From Bacteroidota bacterium (GTDB lineage: Bacteria; Bacteroidota; Bacteroidia; AKYH767-A; OLB10), in NCBI GenBank assembly GCA_016709725.1, contig JADJMG010000018.1:1-64000 (forward strand): a DNA stretch of 64,000 bases, given 5' to 3'. Below, piece by piece: positions 48,701-61,137 of this stretch. Positions within the stretch are counted from its first letter, which is position 1. Each line of letters starts with the position of its first letter. The notes under the pieces were generated by a model. The model was not told where the DNA came from and made no database searches. It saw only the letters and a list, made by a program, of their open reading frames with translations. Both the position numbers and the translations under genes were made by a program.

Positions 48701-51700
48701 AAATACTTGAATAGAATTAATAGTAACAGCGACATTTAAATTAAATCGAAGACCACCATTTTGAGTACTAGTAGTAGTTGTAGGTGCCGGTTGAGTAGAA
48801 ATTTGATTAGAACCACCTGCTGAAGCTGGCTCTGCATAATAAGTTGTAGTTGTTGAAATAATTGGAGTTGTAAAACTTCCTGGCGCTGTAGCAACTTGAC
48901 CACCAACTGCCATTGCATGAAAATAATTCATGTTAAATGCGTTGACTCCTGTTAGCACAGCTGGTAAGCTCAAAGTAACACTTGCAACTTGTTTAGATTG
49001 ATTTGCTAAACTAATAGGCAAGTTCAACTCAAACATATTTGGTGTTGTACCGCATTGAATAGCTCCTGTTGGTGTTGCTCTTCCCATACCAGAGTAAGCC
49101 GGTGCAGAAACAGTAAACCAGTTTACACATGTATTCCCATTGATAACTTGGGTAGATGCATCTGTAAAAGTTACTGTAGCATCAACAAGCATAGGAGCTG
49201 TATTTACTACAGATTCATACAAGACAACTAACTTAGAATAACTAGCGGGTGTAGTTAATGTTAAAGTACCAGAACTTGGCAAGGGTGATACATATCCTGT
49301 TGATTGATTAACAATAGACATTGCATTATTAACAAGAGTTACATCGTCACCATAATCTTGGAATTCATAAACAAGTCCACTAGTTTGTGCACTTGGTGCC
49401 AATTTATTCACAGGCATGAAACAAGTAGGTAACGCATTTGCGGCAGCATATTTGTATGTATTGTCAATGAACAAATATCCAGCACCATCTACTCCGATGG
49501 TAGCATAGGTAAATCCTAAAGAAGAGTTGGTTCCTACTCCATTTGCAACGATATCATTATTATATCCAGTTACAGGGACAGGAATTGTTGGATTTGTTAA
49601 TGCTACTCCTCCAGTTGGATCAGCGAACCAATTAATATCTCCACCATTATTTGCTGTAGCACTCAACGTAACCACACCCGTTCCGCAACGAGTTCCTGGT
49701 GTTGTAGAAGTCACAGTAGGATTATTCACTACAACCAATACTTCAGAGGACAAAGCTGTTGCACCACCGTTGGTACATGTAACTTCACAGATGTAATAAT
49801 TATCCGCAGTGAGTGTTCCTGTAGTATAACTAGCAGTTGTTCCCCCGGTTCCAGTAGAAACATTTGTGTATGGCCCGCCAGCTACTGATGATTCTTTCCA
49901 TTGTAATGTGATTCCTGGGATGTTAGAAAATCCAGTTAAAGAGACAGTAGTTGATCCTGTAATACAGATGGCACTGCCTGATACAATAGCTGTTCCACCA
50001 ATTGGAGTTCCACTACAAACTAAACTTACAAATTTCCGGCATCTGCTCCAATATCAGTTGGAGTTAATCCAGCTCTGTTTGGCTATCAAAATCAACTACA
50101 ACATTTGCAATTGCTTCTCCTGTACCTTCAATAATTGTTGGATTTGTTGGGTGAATATGTAAATCAACACTTGCAGCATCTCCATTTGCATTAATAAACT
50201 CTGGATCTACGGAAAAGCTATTTACATCTCCTGCAACCCAACCTGTTGTATAAACTGCAGCATCGGCAACACCATTGTATCCTAATACACCTCCTAAACC
50301 AGATACATAATAGTCATTATAGTTTAAAGTTAATGTTGTTGTATTAACTAGGTTGATTGCATAATGCTTACCACCTGTTGTAGCATTGGAACGATTGTTC
50401 ACGAAGATATTATTGCGAATATCATCAACAGCTGTTCCTGTTCTTGCAAACGCAAAAGTGTTAATTGCATTTGTACCCACGTTAGCACCTCCAATATAAA
50501 CACTATTGTTCCAAACATTCGCTGTTGCAGCATTCTTAGTAATACCACGAACTGTCAATGGAGAAACAATATCCAAACCTGCATCATCAATTCCTAAACG
50601 AACTATATTGTTTTTAAGAGTAATTACTCCTCCGGCAACATCCATCCCCGTTAAGAATCCTAATGAATTCGCAGTAGCTGCCGTTGAGATACTATGAATA
50701 AGGTTTCTTTCAATTACGTTAGAAGAACCTGTTGGACCCGAATAAAATAATCCTACTCCATTTATAGCACCCGTTGATGATGGATTCGTTAATCTTAATG
50801 TATGAACAATATTGTCACTTATCACTGCAGGAGCAGCCGTAGCAGCTGTAGAATTATAAGATATTCCTATAACACCACTGGTTGCACCAGAACCTGAAGT
50901 TTGCGTATTTGAACTTAAATTATAAATGGTATTTCCATCAACTGTACTAGCTCCCGTTGTAACCGCAATACCTACTAATGTAGCTGCTTGCGTTCCTGTT
51001 GCACTGTAATTTGAGTTAATATTTGCTACCGTATTATTCGTGATCGTATTTACAACTCCAGTAGTAGTACTGTTGCAGATGATACCTCTTACAGCAGCTG
51101 CTGTAGTTGATGTAGAAGAAGTAGCTACCATATTAATACTATTAGCAAGCGTTGAACTTCCTATAGTATTATTATTTACAATAATAATAGCGCCTCCTGA
51201 CCCGCTATTCCATTAAATCCAGTTGCAACTGTGGTCGCACTACCTACCATATCAATACCTGAAACAATATTATTTGAGAAATTAATAGTTCCGCCAGCAC
51301 CTGAACGAAGACCGATCATGGATCCACCCGTTGAAGTAGTAGTAATTGTGATAGATCCGTTTGTAGAAGGAGATCCAATTACGTTACCCGTAACCGAACC
51401 TACATTTACATTACCGTTTGCAACATTTATCCCGTAAAAATTATTTCCGGTAAATGGACCTGTAACATTAAAATTAGAGATTGAATTGTTTTGTACGCTA
51501 GAAGCAGTACCCAGACCTAATGAAAGATCCATTCCATAATAATTATACAACCCTGAACCTGTCATTGTTGTTGGCGCACCCGAATTACCCGCGGCACTAC
51601 CTCCAATGAAATTATCATTAATCACATATCCACTTGCAGAAGCTAAGGAACCTGTATTTGGAGTAATCCAAAAACCACGAACGGAAGGTGTTCCTGTATA

Positions 51701-54700
51701 TGCACGTGAAGCAGTTTGATAAACATTATTTCCAGAAACAGTCCAGTTATTATTACCGGCAGCAATATCAACAGCAGCACTTGCAGAAGCAGCTATAAAG
51801 AAGTCATACAAATTATTATTAAGTATACTACCATTATCGTTATTCGCATTTGAACCATCTGTAGAATTATTTCCAGAATAAATACAAACACCCAAGTTAG
51901 CGCCTGTGCTGTGAACATCACAGTTTGAAATTATGTTATTATCATTTCCAAATCCACCAGTCGTATTGCTGATTGCTATTGCTCCTGGAATGGCGCCTGC
52001 AGTTGTTACAGCAGTATTTGCTGCGGCGTTACCGTTAGCTGCCCTTACATCCAAATAAGTTAGCGTGTTATCCGATGATTCGTTTCTAATTAATACAGCG
52101 TTTCCAGAAGAACCAGAAGTAGTAGAAGTATTTTCTACAATTAAGAATTTATTTGAACCCACTCCACCTGGACGTCCATCAATAGTTACAAAATTTCCAT
52201 TATTGATATCAATTGTGGCAGTTGTATTTGCACTTGTTATTGTTAATGGTGCTGCAACGGTTCCTTCTGGACGAATGGTTAAAGGATTAGCTGGATTTAA
52301 ACATCCAATATTTCCAATAACAATTGGATACGCCTCCCCTGCCCCTGTATAGGTTGATTCAAGTTCTAATATAACTGGACCATTCATCCCGTTAAGTACT
52401 AAATCAGCCATTGCTGCAGTTAAAGTAGCATAAGTAGTCGGGATTAAATAGGTCCCCACTAAACCACTTCCGCAACTCAATGTGGTTGCATTTCCACTTA
52501 ATACCGCTGAACTAGTGAAGTTATTAGCAACTATTTGATAATAATAAGTAGTACCCCCTAACAATCCAGTTTGAGGTAAAGAATAAGAAGTTCCTGTTGT
52601 AGCAACAGAAGTTGAGTTTACTACACCAACAACGGTATTAAACGGTCCACCAACATTAAGTGAACGATATACTACGAAACCGGCTTCACCCACAGAGTTA
52701 TCATCCCATGTGATGTTAAAGCTATTTATGGTAGCAGTACTAGATCCGAAATTGATTGGTGCAGCTAATGCAGTAGCAACTGTTCCACTGAATTCATCAG
52801 CGCCTATATCAGGTGTAGAACCATTTCTTACATCTCCGTCAAAGTCATCACTAATTCCTGAAACTGTTACAGCACCGCTTTCAATATTTGTTGCAACCGA
52901 TGCATCAATATGTAAGAAGTCGGGAGAAGAACCTACCGTACTTAAGAAAGTAGGATTTTCTGTTCCAGAATTCATATCAGCTGTAAATACACGAGCTTTA
53001 TAACTCATCACCGACTGATCTGAATTGGTTCCGTCATAGAAAATTAAATTATTTGCACTTGGAGTCCCAGCATAAAACAAGTTGTTATTAGATGCAACAT
53101 TATGCGAGGATATGGTTGTTGACGATCTGCGATAAGCTACTGCTAATCCCGCTCCATTCGGTGTTGAATTATTTACTAAAATATTATTCCTTAAAGTAAG
53201 GTTTGGAGTAGTAGATGCAGACAACGCACTAGATCCGAATAAAGCACCAGCACTTGTACCATTTATATTTACCGTATTATAATCCAATATTGCTGTAGTT
53301 CCACCATTAATATTTATTCCGATCAATGGATTGGCCAAATTAGACAAAGGTGAACTTATATCCCCAATATAATTATTTCGAAGAGACGTTGTGGTTCCTG
53401 CGTTAACATGCAATCCAATGGCAGAAGCACCTGTACCATTTGCTGAAATCCCATATATTTTATTTTTAGAATAATTGTTTACACCTCCCAAAGATTGATA
53501 GATTCCATAAACTATACCTGACGTTCCCGTTGTTGAAATTCCGTTCACATTATTATTGTTACAATCAAGCCCAATCGATGCAGTAGAACCAATATAAATC
53601 CCATAAATAGTTCCTGTACCTGCTAAGCCGGAAACGGTATTTCCACTAACTGAACTTCCAGCTGCTCCATACCCATTGTAGATACCATAAGATATTCCAG
53701 AACCTGCAACATTATTGGTAATAGTATTGCTATCAGTAAACATGGTTGGTGTTGTACTCGTTCTAAATTCAATTCCATAAAAAGCAGAAGAGCCAGTAAG
53801 CGTTACATTATTACAGATATTATTAGAAACTCTTTGTACACCACTTCCAACTCCAAAATTATAGTAGTATTTAAAAGTACCGCTGGCGGATGTTCTATTA
53901 ATTCCCGTTCCAGTCATATTATTATTGGAAACATTAATACTTAATGACGATTGGCTATTGTAAATACAATACATAGTTCCAGTCGATGGAACCGTTAAAC
54001 CACCTGTTAAGGTATTATTATTTATATTATAAGACATTGCTGTTCCAATACCATAAATCAAAGTGAATTCTCCTGTTGGTGTTCCACCTGCATAGGTAAT
54101 ATTTTGAAAATCATTATTACTTATACTATGATCTGCTGTATTTGAAGCAGTCGAAACATAAATTCCACGGAAAATTTTTGAAGTAGGTGCTGTTAAAGTA
54201 ACACCGTTTATTGAATTGCCATTTATGTTTAATGCGGTTGTTACCGTTGCTGTAACGCTTACAATATAATTCGTTCCTGTGGCTGCACTAAAAGTAATTC
54301 CACTAAAAGTATTATTATTGATATTTAACGTTCCAATTCCGGCTAAACCACTACGAATCGGAGTAGCATCGGTGGTAGAAGTTGTAGTACCAGTAAAATT
54401 AGTAATATTATTATTGTTACAATTTACAGTTGCTGCCGCAGTATTCAGCCAAATAGCAGTTTGAGCAACTGTAGAAGATCCTGGCTTAGTAAAGCTAACT
54501 GTATTATTATTTACATTAATTGTATTGCCGGAAGCTCCACTTTGTGCCATTTCAATATCTAGACACCAATCAATGGCAGAAGTAGAAGCTCCCCCTGTGA
54601 TGGTTACATTATTATTATTGAAAGTTGCACTTGCTCCAATAGAAGAAGCATTCGCAAAGATTCCTCGGTTAGTTGTTGGGTGATTTACACCTGAACCATT

Positions 54701-55670
54701 ATTATTATTTACTGTATTATAAGAAACATTAAAATCCCACTGATCTTTTACAAAGACAGCCGAACAAGGATTGGTTGCGCCTGTTCCACCACCAAAATTG
54801 ATAATCGTATTACCTGTTGCTCCAGAAGCTCCTCCAATATCATTTCCAGTATCAACCCCTGCTCCAAATGTAAAAGGAGTAGTTGCTGCGAATCCTGTTA
54901 AATGCAATACCCGCAGTTACATTTTGAATGGTGTTCGAATAAAATTTATTGAAAGAGCTTGCCCCACTTGCCGCAGTTACCGTAATACCCGTTTGCTTGC
55001 AAATGAAGTAACATTAAATACAACAATTCCAATACTTCGAAAAGCTGTCCAATGTCCAAGCTGTACTTTTGTTTCTGTTTAGTGTAATCGTACAATTTTG
55101 TATCGTATTATTTTGACTCCATCAGTTCCACTTGCTTTAAATAAGGCATAACCAAATTCCATCACGGTGGTTGCAGTAGTATTCGCAATACTTTCTGTTA
55201 AATCAATTCCATCAATAGTCACATAATCAGAACCCGACTAATGCCAACATTCCATCGGCAATTGAAGCTGGTAGCCAATGCAGTCCCAATATAAGCGGTT
55301 AAAATGGATTAGCACCCGAGTAGCAGGATCCTTTCTAAAAACTATTGGATCAGCCAAAGTACCTGTAGCAGTAATATCTAAACGACCTGCTAAGGTTTCT
55401 GTATATCCAGCAGTTACTTCAAAGGTAACACCACCAGCACCAACACCTTGGGCGTTCAAATCAGCAACAGCAGCTGTCACCGTAAGATAATCGCCAGGGA
55501 TGAACTTACTTCCTGTTAATTGTGCGAAGGAAGAATGGAGCATTCCAATTGTCATGAACATGGTCATGAACAAATAGAATAACCCTTTTTTTAGTAAAGA
55601 ACGTCTTAATACGTCCCATACCAAGGTTGCAAGTTGAATTGCCGCCTGTTAATGTAGAGTTTGGATTCAT
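42179..55670 (-). CDS. Giant secreted surface protein (~4,500 aa): beta-helix, Fn3, Ig-like, lectin-like, SprB-like and dockerin-like end module; many frameshifts
   Basis: Pieces in shifting frames from ATG at 55670 to 42179 read as one protein. An N-terminal lead of about 25 residues precedes the signal segment (FMTIGMLHSSFAQ). A right-handed beta-helix region of NNNxI-type repeats is followed by an Fn3 domain (about 52770-52480), a second beta-helix block (to about 50060) and many Ig-like repeats (TRCGTGVVTLSATANNGGDI, ASRCGVGTVDLQATG). A lectin-like domain lies at about 46680-45970, SprB-like repeats (TNITCFGSSNGNADVTWTGG) near 43245-42790, and the end module with two calcium-type loops (DVSGDGVVDITD) ends VGSIHPF. 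At least ten indels break it (about 55586, several in 55330-54900, 51210, 50075, 50035, 47945, 47430, 47410, several in 47310-47160). Most are fixed by one homopolymer base, so the gene is probably intact. Likely adhesin or matrix protein. Confidence 0.72.
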
Positions 55671-56421
55671 TTTATATTTATTTAATTTTTTTCTGTTCAA
55701 TGGGAAAAGCCAATTAATTTCTCATTATGACCATTTTAATTTAACGGACATTTCATTTAAATGAGAAAATAGTCTGATTTCAAATTAAAGATTAAGATCA
55801 AAGTTTCGCTTAACTTTGTTTTTAAACTTGAATTGATACGGATAAATTTAGGACTAGTTCACAAACCTTGCAACTTTATTTTGTAAAGGCAATTTCTCTG
55901 GAACTCTACTTGTCATTTTAAAAAATCAATTTTTCATGAAATTAAGAATCAATTAAAAAAAGTTTTACAATTAAAAAACTTGAATTAATCTCCAACTTGA
56001 CAAACCACTTTTCACAACTTCATTTAAATTTTACTATCCAAAATAAGCTTAACCATTGAACCATAACCTAGTAAACAAGCAGTTAAACAAAAATGAAACT
56101 GAACTAAAAAAGGAAAGCTGCCTCAAACGAGAGACAGCTTTTCCTTTTATCTAATCAATCTAAATGATACCTAATTACTAAATTCCACCTAAATGATTCT
56201 ACAAAGTTACAGAGACAAATGCTGATAGGTATGACTAATTTTAGGGGTGATCGAATACCTAAATATTGGTAGATAAAATGGGTGAAAATTGAATGGAAGG
56301 GAACGAATCGAACCTCATTTCCTTGTCAATTTTTTTTTATTTAAAGGACTTGAAACCTTTCGAAAATCAATTCGTACAACAAAATCCTCAATTCGAGGCA
56401 AGGAATTTTGTACTTTCGACT
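55671..56421. other. Divergent spacer between giant gene and two-component genes
   Basis: About 750 bases that must contain promoters in both directions. It is strongly AT-rich. Apart from the hairpin at 56106-56149 I see no repeat or gene. The plus-strand sequence TACTTTCG just before the kinase ATG weakly resembles a -7 box. Confidence 0.45.
56106..56149. terminator. Hairpin with A/T flanks in a divergent spacer
   Basis: AAAAAGGAAAGCTGCCTC pairs with GAGACAGCTTTTCCTTTT across a short loop, with one bulge and one G-U-type mismatch. It has U-tracts in both directions, as in a bidirectional terminator, yet lies between two divergent genes about 435 bases upstream of the giant gene start and 270 upstream of the kinase start. 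Confidence 0.6.
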
Positions 56422-59400
56422 ATGCTTGCAAAGTACCTCTTTAAGATCAATAAAAAAATACTACCTCTGTCTGCTAATTGCTTTGCTTTCGGCACACAGC
56501 GAACAAGTATTTTCACAATACAATTTACATTTTAAATCGTATACTTCTAGCAATGGTTTACCTTCTGGCTCATTTAGTGAAATCAAGAAAAGCCCAAATG
56601 GTTACTTATGGTTACATTCCGAAAACGGAATTAGTAAATTCAATGGGTACGACTTTACAACATACTATTTCAATTCTAAAACCGACAAGTCCTTCTCTTC
56701 AACTCAAATGTTGATGAGTTTTACTGACTCCTTAGGAAATTTATTCCTTGCCTCTAAAAATGCATTGTTCTTTTTGACAATGAAACGAATGAATTTAAAT
56801 ATTTACTGGGATTTGAAAGTTTGAATGATTTGGTTTTCTTCGAATCAGATAAACGATTTTCCTATGCGTTAATAAATAACAATTTATACACTATACAACT
56901 AAACCCAAAACGAATTACCAAAACAGTAATTCCGGGCACTTCATTTAAAAGACATACTACTTCAAGCTTGTTATCAGAGGGGAAACTCTATTTAACAACG
57001 TCGGATCAATTTTTTCTACTTGATTTTGGCACGATGAAATTTCAACAGCAAAACTTCAAAAGTCCTATCAAACTACCCGTTCAACTTAATAAATTTAAGA
57101 AGGGCATAGTGCAGATAAGTGCTACAAATCAATTGCTAAACTATTTAGAACAAAGTAATAAATTTAATGAGCTTTCAGCCCGACCCAGTGAAACCTCTCT
57201 AATTCGAAATAATACAAATATAAAACTGGCAATAAATGGTTGTTTATATTATTTAGATCGTAGCGGATTACTTTCAAAATTAGATTTACTATCAGGAAAT
57301 GTTTATAAGATCGACTTGGCAAAACTCCTAAAGCCAAAATTCAAAGAAGATATTCTATTCTATAATTTAACAAAAGGTGTTAATAATAATATATGGATCG
57401 AAAATAGTGGATCAGGGCTTATTGAAATTGATTTACAAAATTTTGAAAAAGGAATTAAAAATCATTTTTCATGAAGGAAACTCAAGTATTCCAACCAATA
57501 ATTGCAATAAAATTTTAGAAGATAGTGATGGTATTATCTGGTTTCTTTCAGCAGGAAAAGGATTAATTAAAGCGGAAAAAGTAAAATCAAGTTTTACTAC
57601 CATCTATCCTCGCAGCAACAATTCCAATATCGTCACATCCAATGTGCGGGCAATATGCGAATATGCTAAAAATAAAATTGCCATTGGTACATTAGACGGC
57701 ACCTATTTACTGGGTCTTACTGAAAATGAAAATGCGCAATACACAATTCTAAATTCCGAATACTTTGATAACAAATCACCTATCGGCAACATAACATTAG
57801 ATAGCAATGGTGAAATTTGGCTCTCCAATTGGTTAAATAGATCATTACCCATTCTAAACACATCAAAAGAAATAAAAAATTCCGTTAATAAAATAGATCC
57901 AAATAAATATGCAAGTTCCTCCTTTCGATGCTCATTAAACGACAGTAATTATATTTATTTCGGAACGTCGAATAATGCTCTTTATAAAACCAATAAAAAA
58001 AATTCAACCTCATACAATGTTCCGAGTGAAATAACATTAAAAAGAGATAAATTTTCTACCAATTTGGGAATTATTTTTTGCCTCAAAAAAATTAGTTCGG
58101 ATAAAATTATCGTTGGAAGTCAAAACGGGCTCTATTTATACTCTATAAATAATGATTCATTAACCGCTTATCAAAGTAAAAAAGATCCAGACCTGAAATT
58201 TTATGATACCGACATTCGATCTTTTCTTTTACAAGATTCTTCTCTACTTTGGATTGGAACGAATGGTAATGGACTCTTCAAACTCAATTTAACCACGCTT
58301 GAAACAAAGCGTTTTACTATTGAAAACGGCTTGTCTGATAATTTCGTTTACACACTATTAGAGGATGCGCATGGTAATTTATGGATGGGTACAAATACTG
58401 GGCTTAATAAATTCGACCCAGCATCCGAGAACTTTCAATTCTTTACTGGAAAAGATGGATTAGGGTTTGATGAATTCAATACCAATGCAGCCTGTAAATT
58501 ATCAAATGGGAAAATGGCCTTTGGGGGAATAAATGGACTTGTCATATTTCATCCAGATTCAATCAATTTTACTTCAAAACCATTCAATATTTATCTGACT
58601 CATTTTTATGTAAATAATGTACCTGCTAAAATTGACTCTACTTATGTTTTACATTATGATCAAAATTATTTGTCATTTCAATTTGCAGCATTATCTTTTT
58701 TTAGAAACGAAGACCTTCATTATGCATATAAAATGGTGGGCCTTGATGATGATTGGATACTTAGTGGTGATAGAAGATTTACAACCTATGCTAATTTACT
58801 ACCCGGAAATTATACTTTCCAAGTTCGAACAACATATCCTAATGGACTTTGGAACGAGAAAATTTTAGAAATCTCTATTACAATTAAAAATCCATGGTAC
58901 AAGGAATGGTATGCTTTTATACTTTATATTTTATTGACGTCGGTGATGGTGTATGTCATCTATTATTATCGAAAACAACAAAGATTAAAACTACAAGCTA
59001 TTCGTGACAATATAGCTCGTGATTTACATGATGAAATCGGTTCCAATTTAAGTTCTATATCGATTTTTAATGAAGTAGCTAAAGAAAGTGCGGTAAGAAA
59101 TGATGATAATCTTCAAGCGGTGCTCAATAAAATTGGTGAGTATACCCAAATCTCTCAAGAAGGGATGACGGATATTGTTTGGATGATCGATTCTAAAAAC
59201 GACCGCTTTGAAAATATATTTATAAAAATGCGCACCCTGGCTTCAGAAACTATTGGAGTTGGTAATATTAATTTAACTATTCATTTTGATGAATCCCTTA
59301 ATTCATTAAAAATTCCAATGGCGTATCGAAAAAATTTCTATTTAATTTATAAGGAAGCCATCAACAATTTATTGAAATATTCAAATTGCTCTCATGTAAT

Positions 59401-59593
59401 CATTAATGTTAAAAAAACTGGAGAATTCATTTCTTTAGAAATTATTGATGATGGCATAGGTTTCAACCCCAATGAAACTCGAGGCAATGGACTAAAGTAT
59501 ATGCAAAAACGTGCTGAAGAACTCAATGGCCAACTTTCAATACACTCTATTATTGGAAAAGGAACTACCATTAAATTAAAGTTTAGTCTTTAA
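56422..59593 (+). CDS. Two-component sensor histidine kinase with periplasmic propeller; three frameshifts
   Basis: The start is ATG at 56422 (MLAKYLFKINKK), then a hydrophobic signal (YYLCLLIALLSAHSEQVFSQ). The frame is restored by removing an A at 56452-56458, adding a T at 56771-56775 and removing a T at 57465-57469. The protein is about 1,057 residues. The periplasmic part is a two-component-regulator propeller with blades such as SSNGLPSGSFSEIKKSPNGY and ENGLSDNFVYTLLEDAHGNL. A Y_Y_Y domain (LLPGNYTFQVRTTYPNG), one transmembrane helix (about 58915-58965) and a HisKA_3-type kinase (ARDLHDEIGSNLSSISI) follow, then an ATPase domain (DDGIGFNPN). It has no AraC or receiver domain, so it acts through the response regulator 51 bases downstream. 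The ligand is unknown. Confidence 0.87.
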
Positions 59594-59631
59594 TCACTAA
59601 TTCTAGTGGTAAATTAATACTAATATAATTG

Positions 59632-59639
59632 TATCTTTG
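59632..59639 (+). promoter_or_regulatory. Candidate -7 element before the response regulator
   Basis: TATCTTTG matches TAnnTTTG and ends five bases before the regulator ATG, in the short gap after the kinase gene. No -33 box is visible at the expected distance. It could allow separate transcription of the regulator. Confidence 0.3.
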
Positions 59640-59644
59640 AGTGT

Positions 59645-60292
59645 ATGATTAAAGTTGTAGTTTTCGATGATAATAAAGGCAGACTAGAAAGTCTTGAGTT
59701 GCTTGTAAATCAATTTAAAGACATGCGTTGCGTGGGCACCTTTGAAAATTGCACAAATATAATTGACTACGTAAAAAAACTTCAACCCGATGTTGTCTTA
59801 ATGGATATCGATATGCCAGGTTTGAATGGCATTGAAGGGTTGAAATTAATTCGTAAAGAAGCACCTCAAGTTATGGTGGTGATGCAAACGGTTTTTGATG
59901 ACGCGGATAAAATTTTTGAAGCTATTCGATCTGGTGCTCAAGGCTATTTTCTAAAGAAAACATCTCCTTCAAAACTAATTGAAGGAATTAGAGATGTTAT
60001 GGAGGGTGGTGCACCCATGACTCCTTCTGTTGCAAAAAAAGTGTTAGATATGTTTTCAAATCAACACTCTTCGCGAAGTACTCAAGGCGTTCGATTTGAT
60101 CTTACGCCACGTGAATTAGAAGTGTTAAGTTTTTTAGTTAAAGGCGCTAGCTATAAAATGATCGCTGATCAATGTGGTATCAGTTGGCATACAGTGAACT
60201 CTCATTTTAAAAAAATATATGAGAAACTACATGTACATTCAGCTGGTGAAGCCATTTCTAAAGCAATTGAGCATAAAATTTTTAATAGCTAG
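59645..60292 (+). CDS. NarL/LuxR-family response regulator
   Basis: A 215-residue regulator. The receiver domain has acidic residues Asp8/Asp9 (VVVFDDNKG), the phosphorylation site Asp54 (VVLMDIDMPGLNG) and the conserved Lys in GYFLKKTSPSK. A linker follows, then a LuxR-type helix-turn-helix (LTPRELEVLSFLVKGASYKM and SWHTVNSHFKKIYEKL) at about 150-210. It follows the kinase by 51 bases, forming a standard two-component pair. The divergent giant surface-protein gene and the second giant gene downstream are plausible targets by position, but that is inference. Confidence 0.95.
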   Translation: MIKVVVFDDNKGRLESLELLVNQFKDMRCVGTFENCTNIIDYVKKLQPDVVLMDIDMPGLNGIEGLKLIRKEAPQVMVVMQTVFDDADKIFEAIRSGAQGYFLKKTSPSKLIEGIRDVMEGGAPMTPSVAKKVLDMFSNQHSSRSTQGVRFDLTPRELEVLSFLVKGASYKMIADQCGISWHTVNSHFKKIYEKLHVHSAGEAISKAIEHKIFNS

Positions 60293-60499
60293 GTTTTAGT
60301 AATTAGGTTTTAGTAGTTAGTCGTTAATAGTTTGATGCTATTAGTCTTTTAAAGCAGAGAATCAATCTGAATTATTTTATTCTCCTCTTTTAATAAATTA
60401 CATTCAGATTCAAATACACCATCATTTCAAAATGAAGTAGGCAACTAGCAATAATGTTTAATAACGTTGTTGGCTATACGCTAATTTGAATTAAGATAT

Positions 60500-60539
60500 A
60501 AAGCCGAAAGTCCCGCAACATTGCGGGACTTTCGGCTTT
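60500..60539 (-). terminator. Terminator hairpin of the second giant gene
   Basis: AAAGCCGAAAGTCCCGCAA and its reverse complement are separated by two bases. The sequence is almost identical to the palindrome at 42112. It lies 19 bases beyond the stop at 60559 and may also stop transcription from the response regulator on the other strand. Confidence 0.85.
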
Positions 60540-61137
60540 TATGCTTTAATGAAACTTTTTAGAACGGATGAATCGATCCAACGAAGTTGGTGATGTTATT
60601 ATCGATGATCGCTTGGTCAGTGATATCGACTACGCCATCGCCAGAAACATCTGTTGGTACGTAGCCTGATGCAAAGTTTTGGATATCATTTCCAACATAG
60701 CCCTGATCGGTAATATCCACTACTTCATCTTGTGGAGCAACGTCTCCGCTGTAGAATGCAAATACACCAGGATCCACTTCAATCATGTTTGATCCATGAG
60801 CTTGAGTTGCCGCTGTTGTAAAGTCATAGTTGGTCACACCAGAGAATGATACTGGTAAGTCGCTCCATGTTTGCACTGCGTTACGATGGAAGACAGCGAT
60901 ATAATAACTGTTACCAATTACACTTCCTGGTAAAGTAACCATAGCACTATCATTCGTGTTAACCACTACCGTGGCACTATGTACCATCGTAGATGGACTT
61001 AATGCATCACGTAATTCTACTACGATGGTATCTACTTCGGTTGAACTCAATCCAACTCCTGCATTTAGAAGTGCTGGGGTCATTCCACCTAAGCCATCAT
61101 AGTATCCTTCGATGATTAGTTTCACATTTAATGTTGC
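60500..61137 (-). repeat. Duplicated 3' cassette, copy 2
   Basis: Matches 42112-42757 (offset 18,380) at about 93% without gaps through the end module and terminator, diverging on both sides. On the 5' side the module joins an IPT/TIG domain here, whereas copy 1 joins SprB-like repeats. Confidence 0.85.

Noticed and set aside
52065..55082. Valine- and proline-rich plus-strand ORFs within the giant gene
   Set aside because: They are antisense shadows of Asn/Thr/Gly/Ser-rich repeats on the minus strand, and their composition follows directly from that.
42179..55670. Interpreting the region as seven or more separate genes
   Set aside because: Most fragments lack a start and signal peptide, and their ends join in register when one or two bases are restored at each break.
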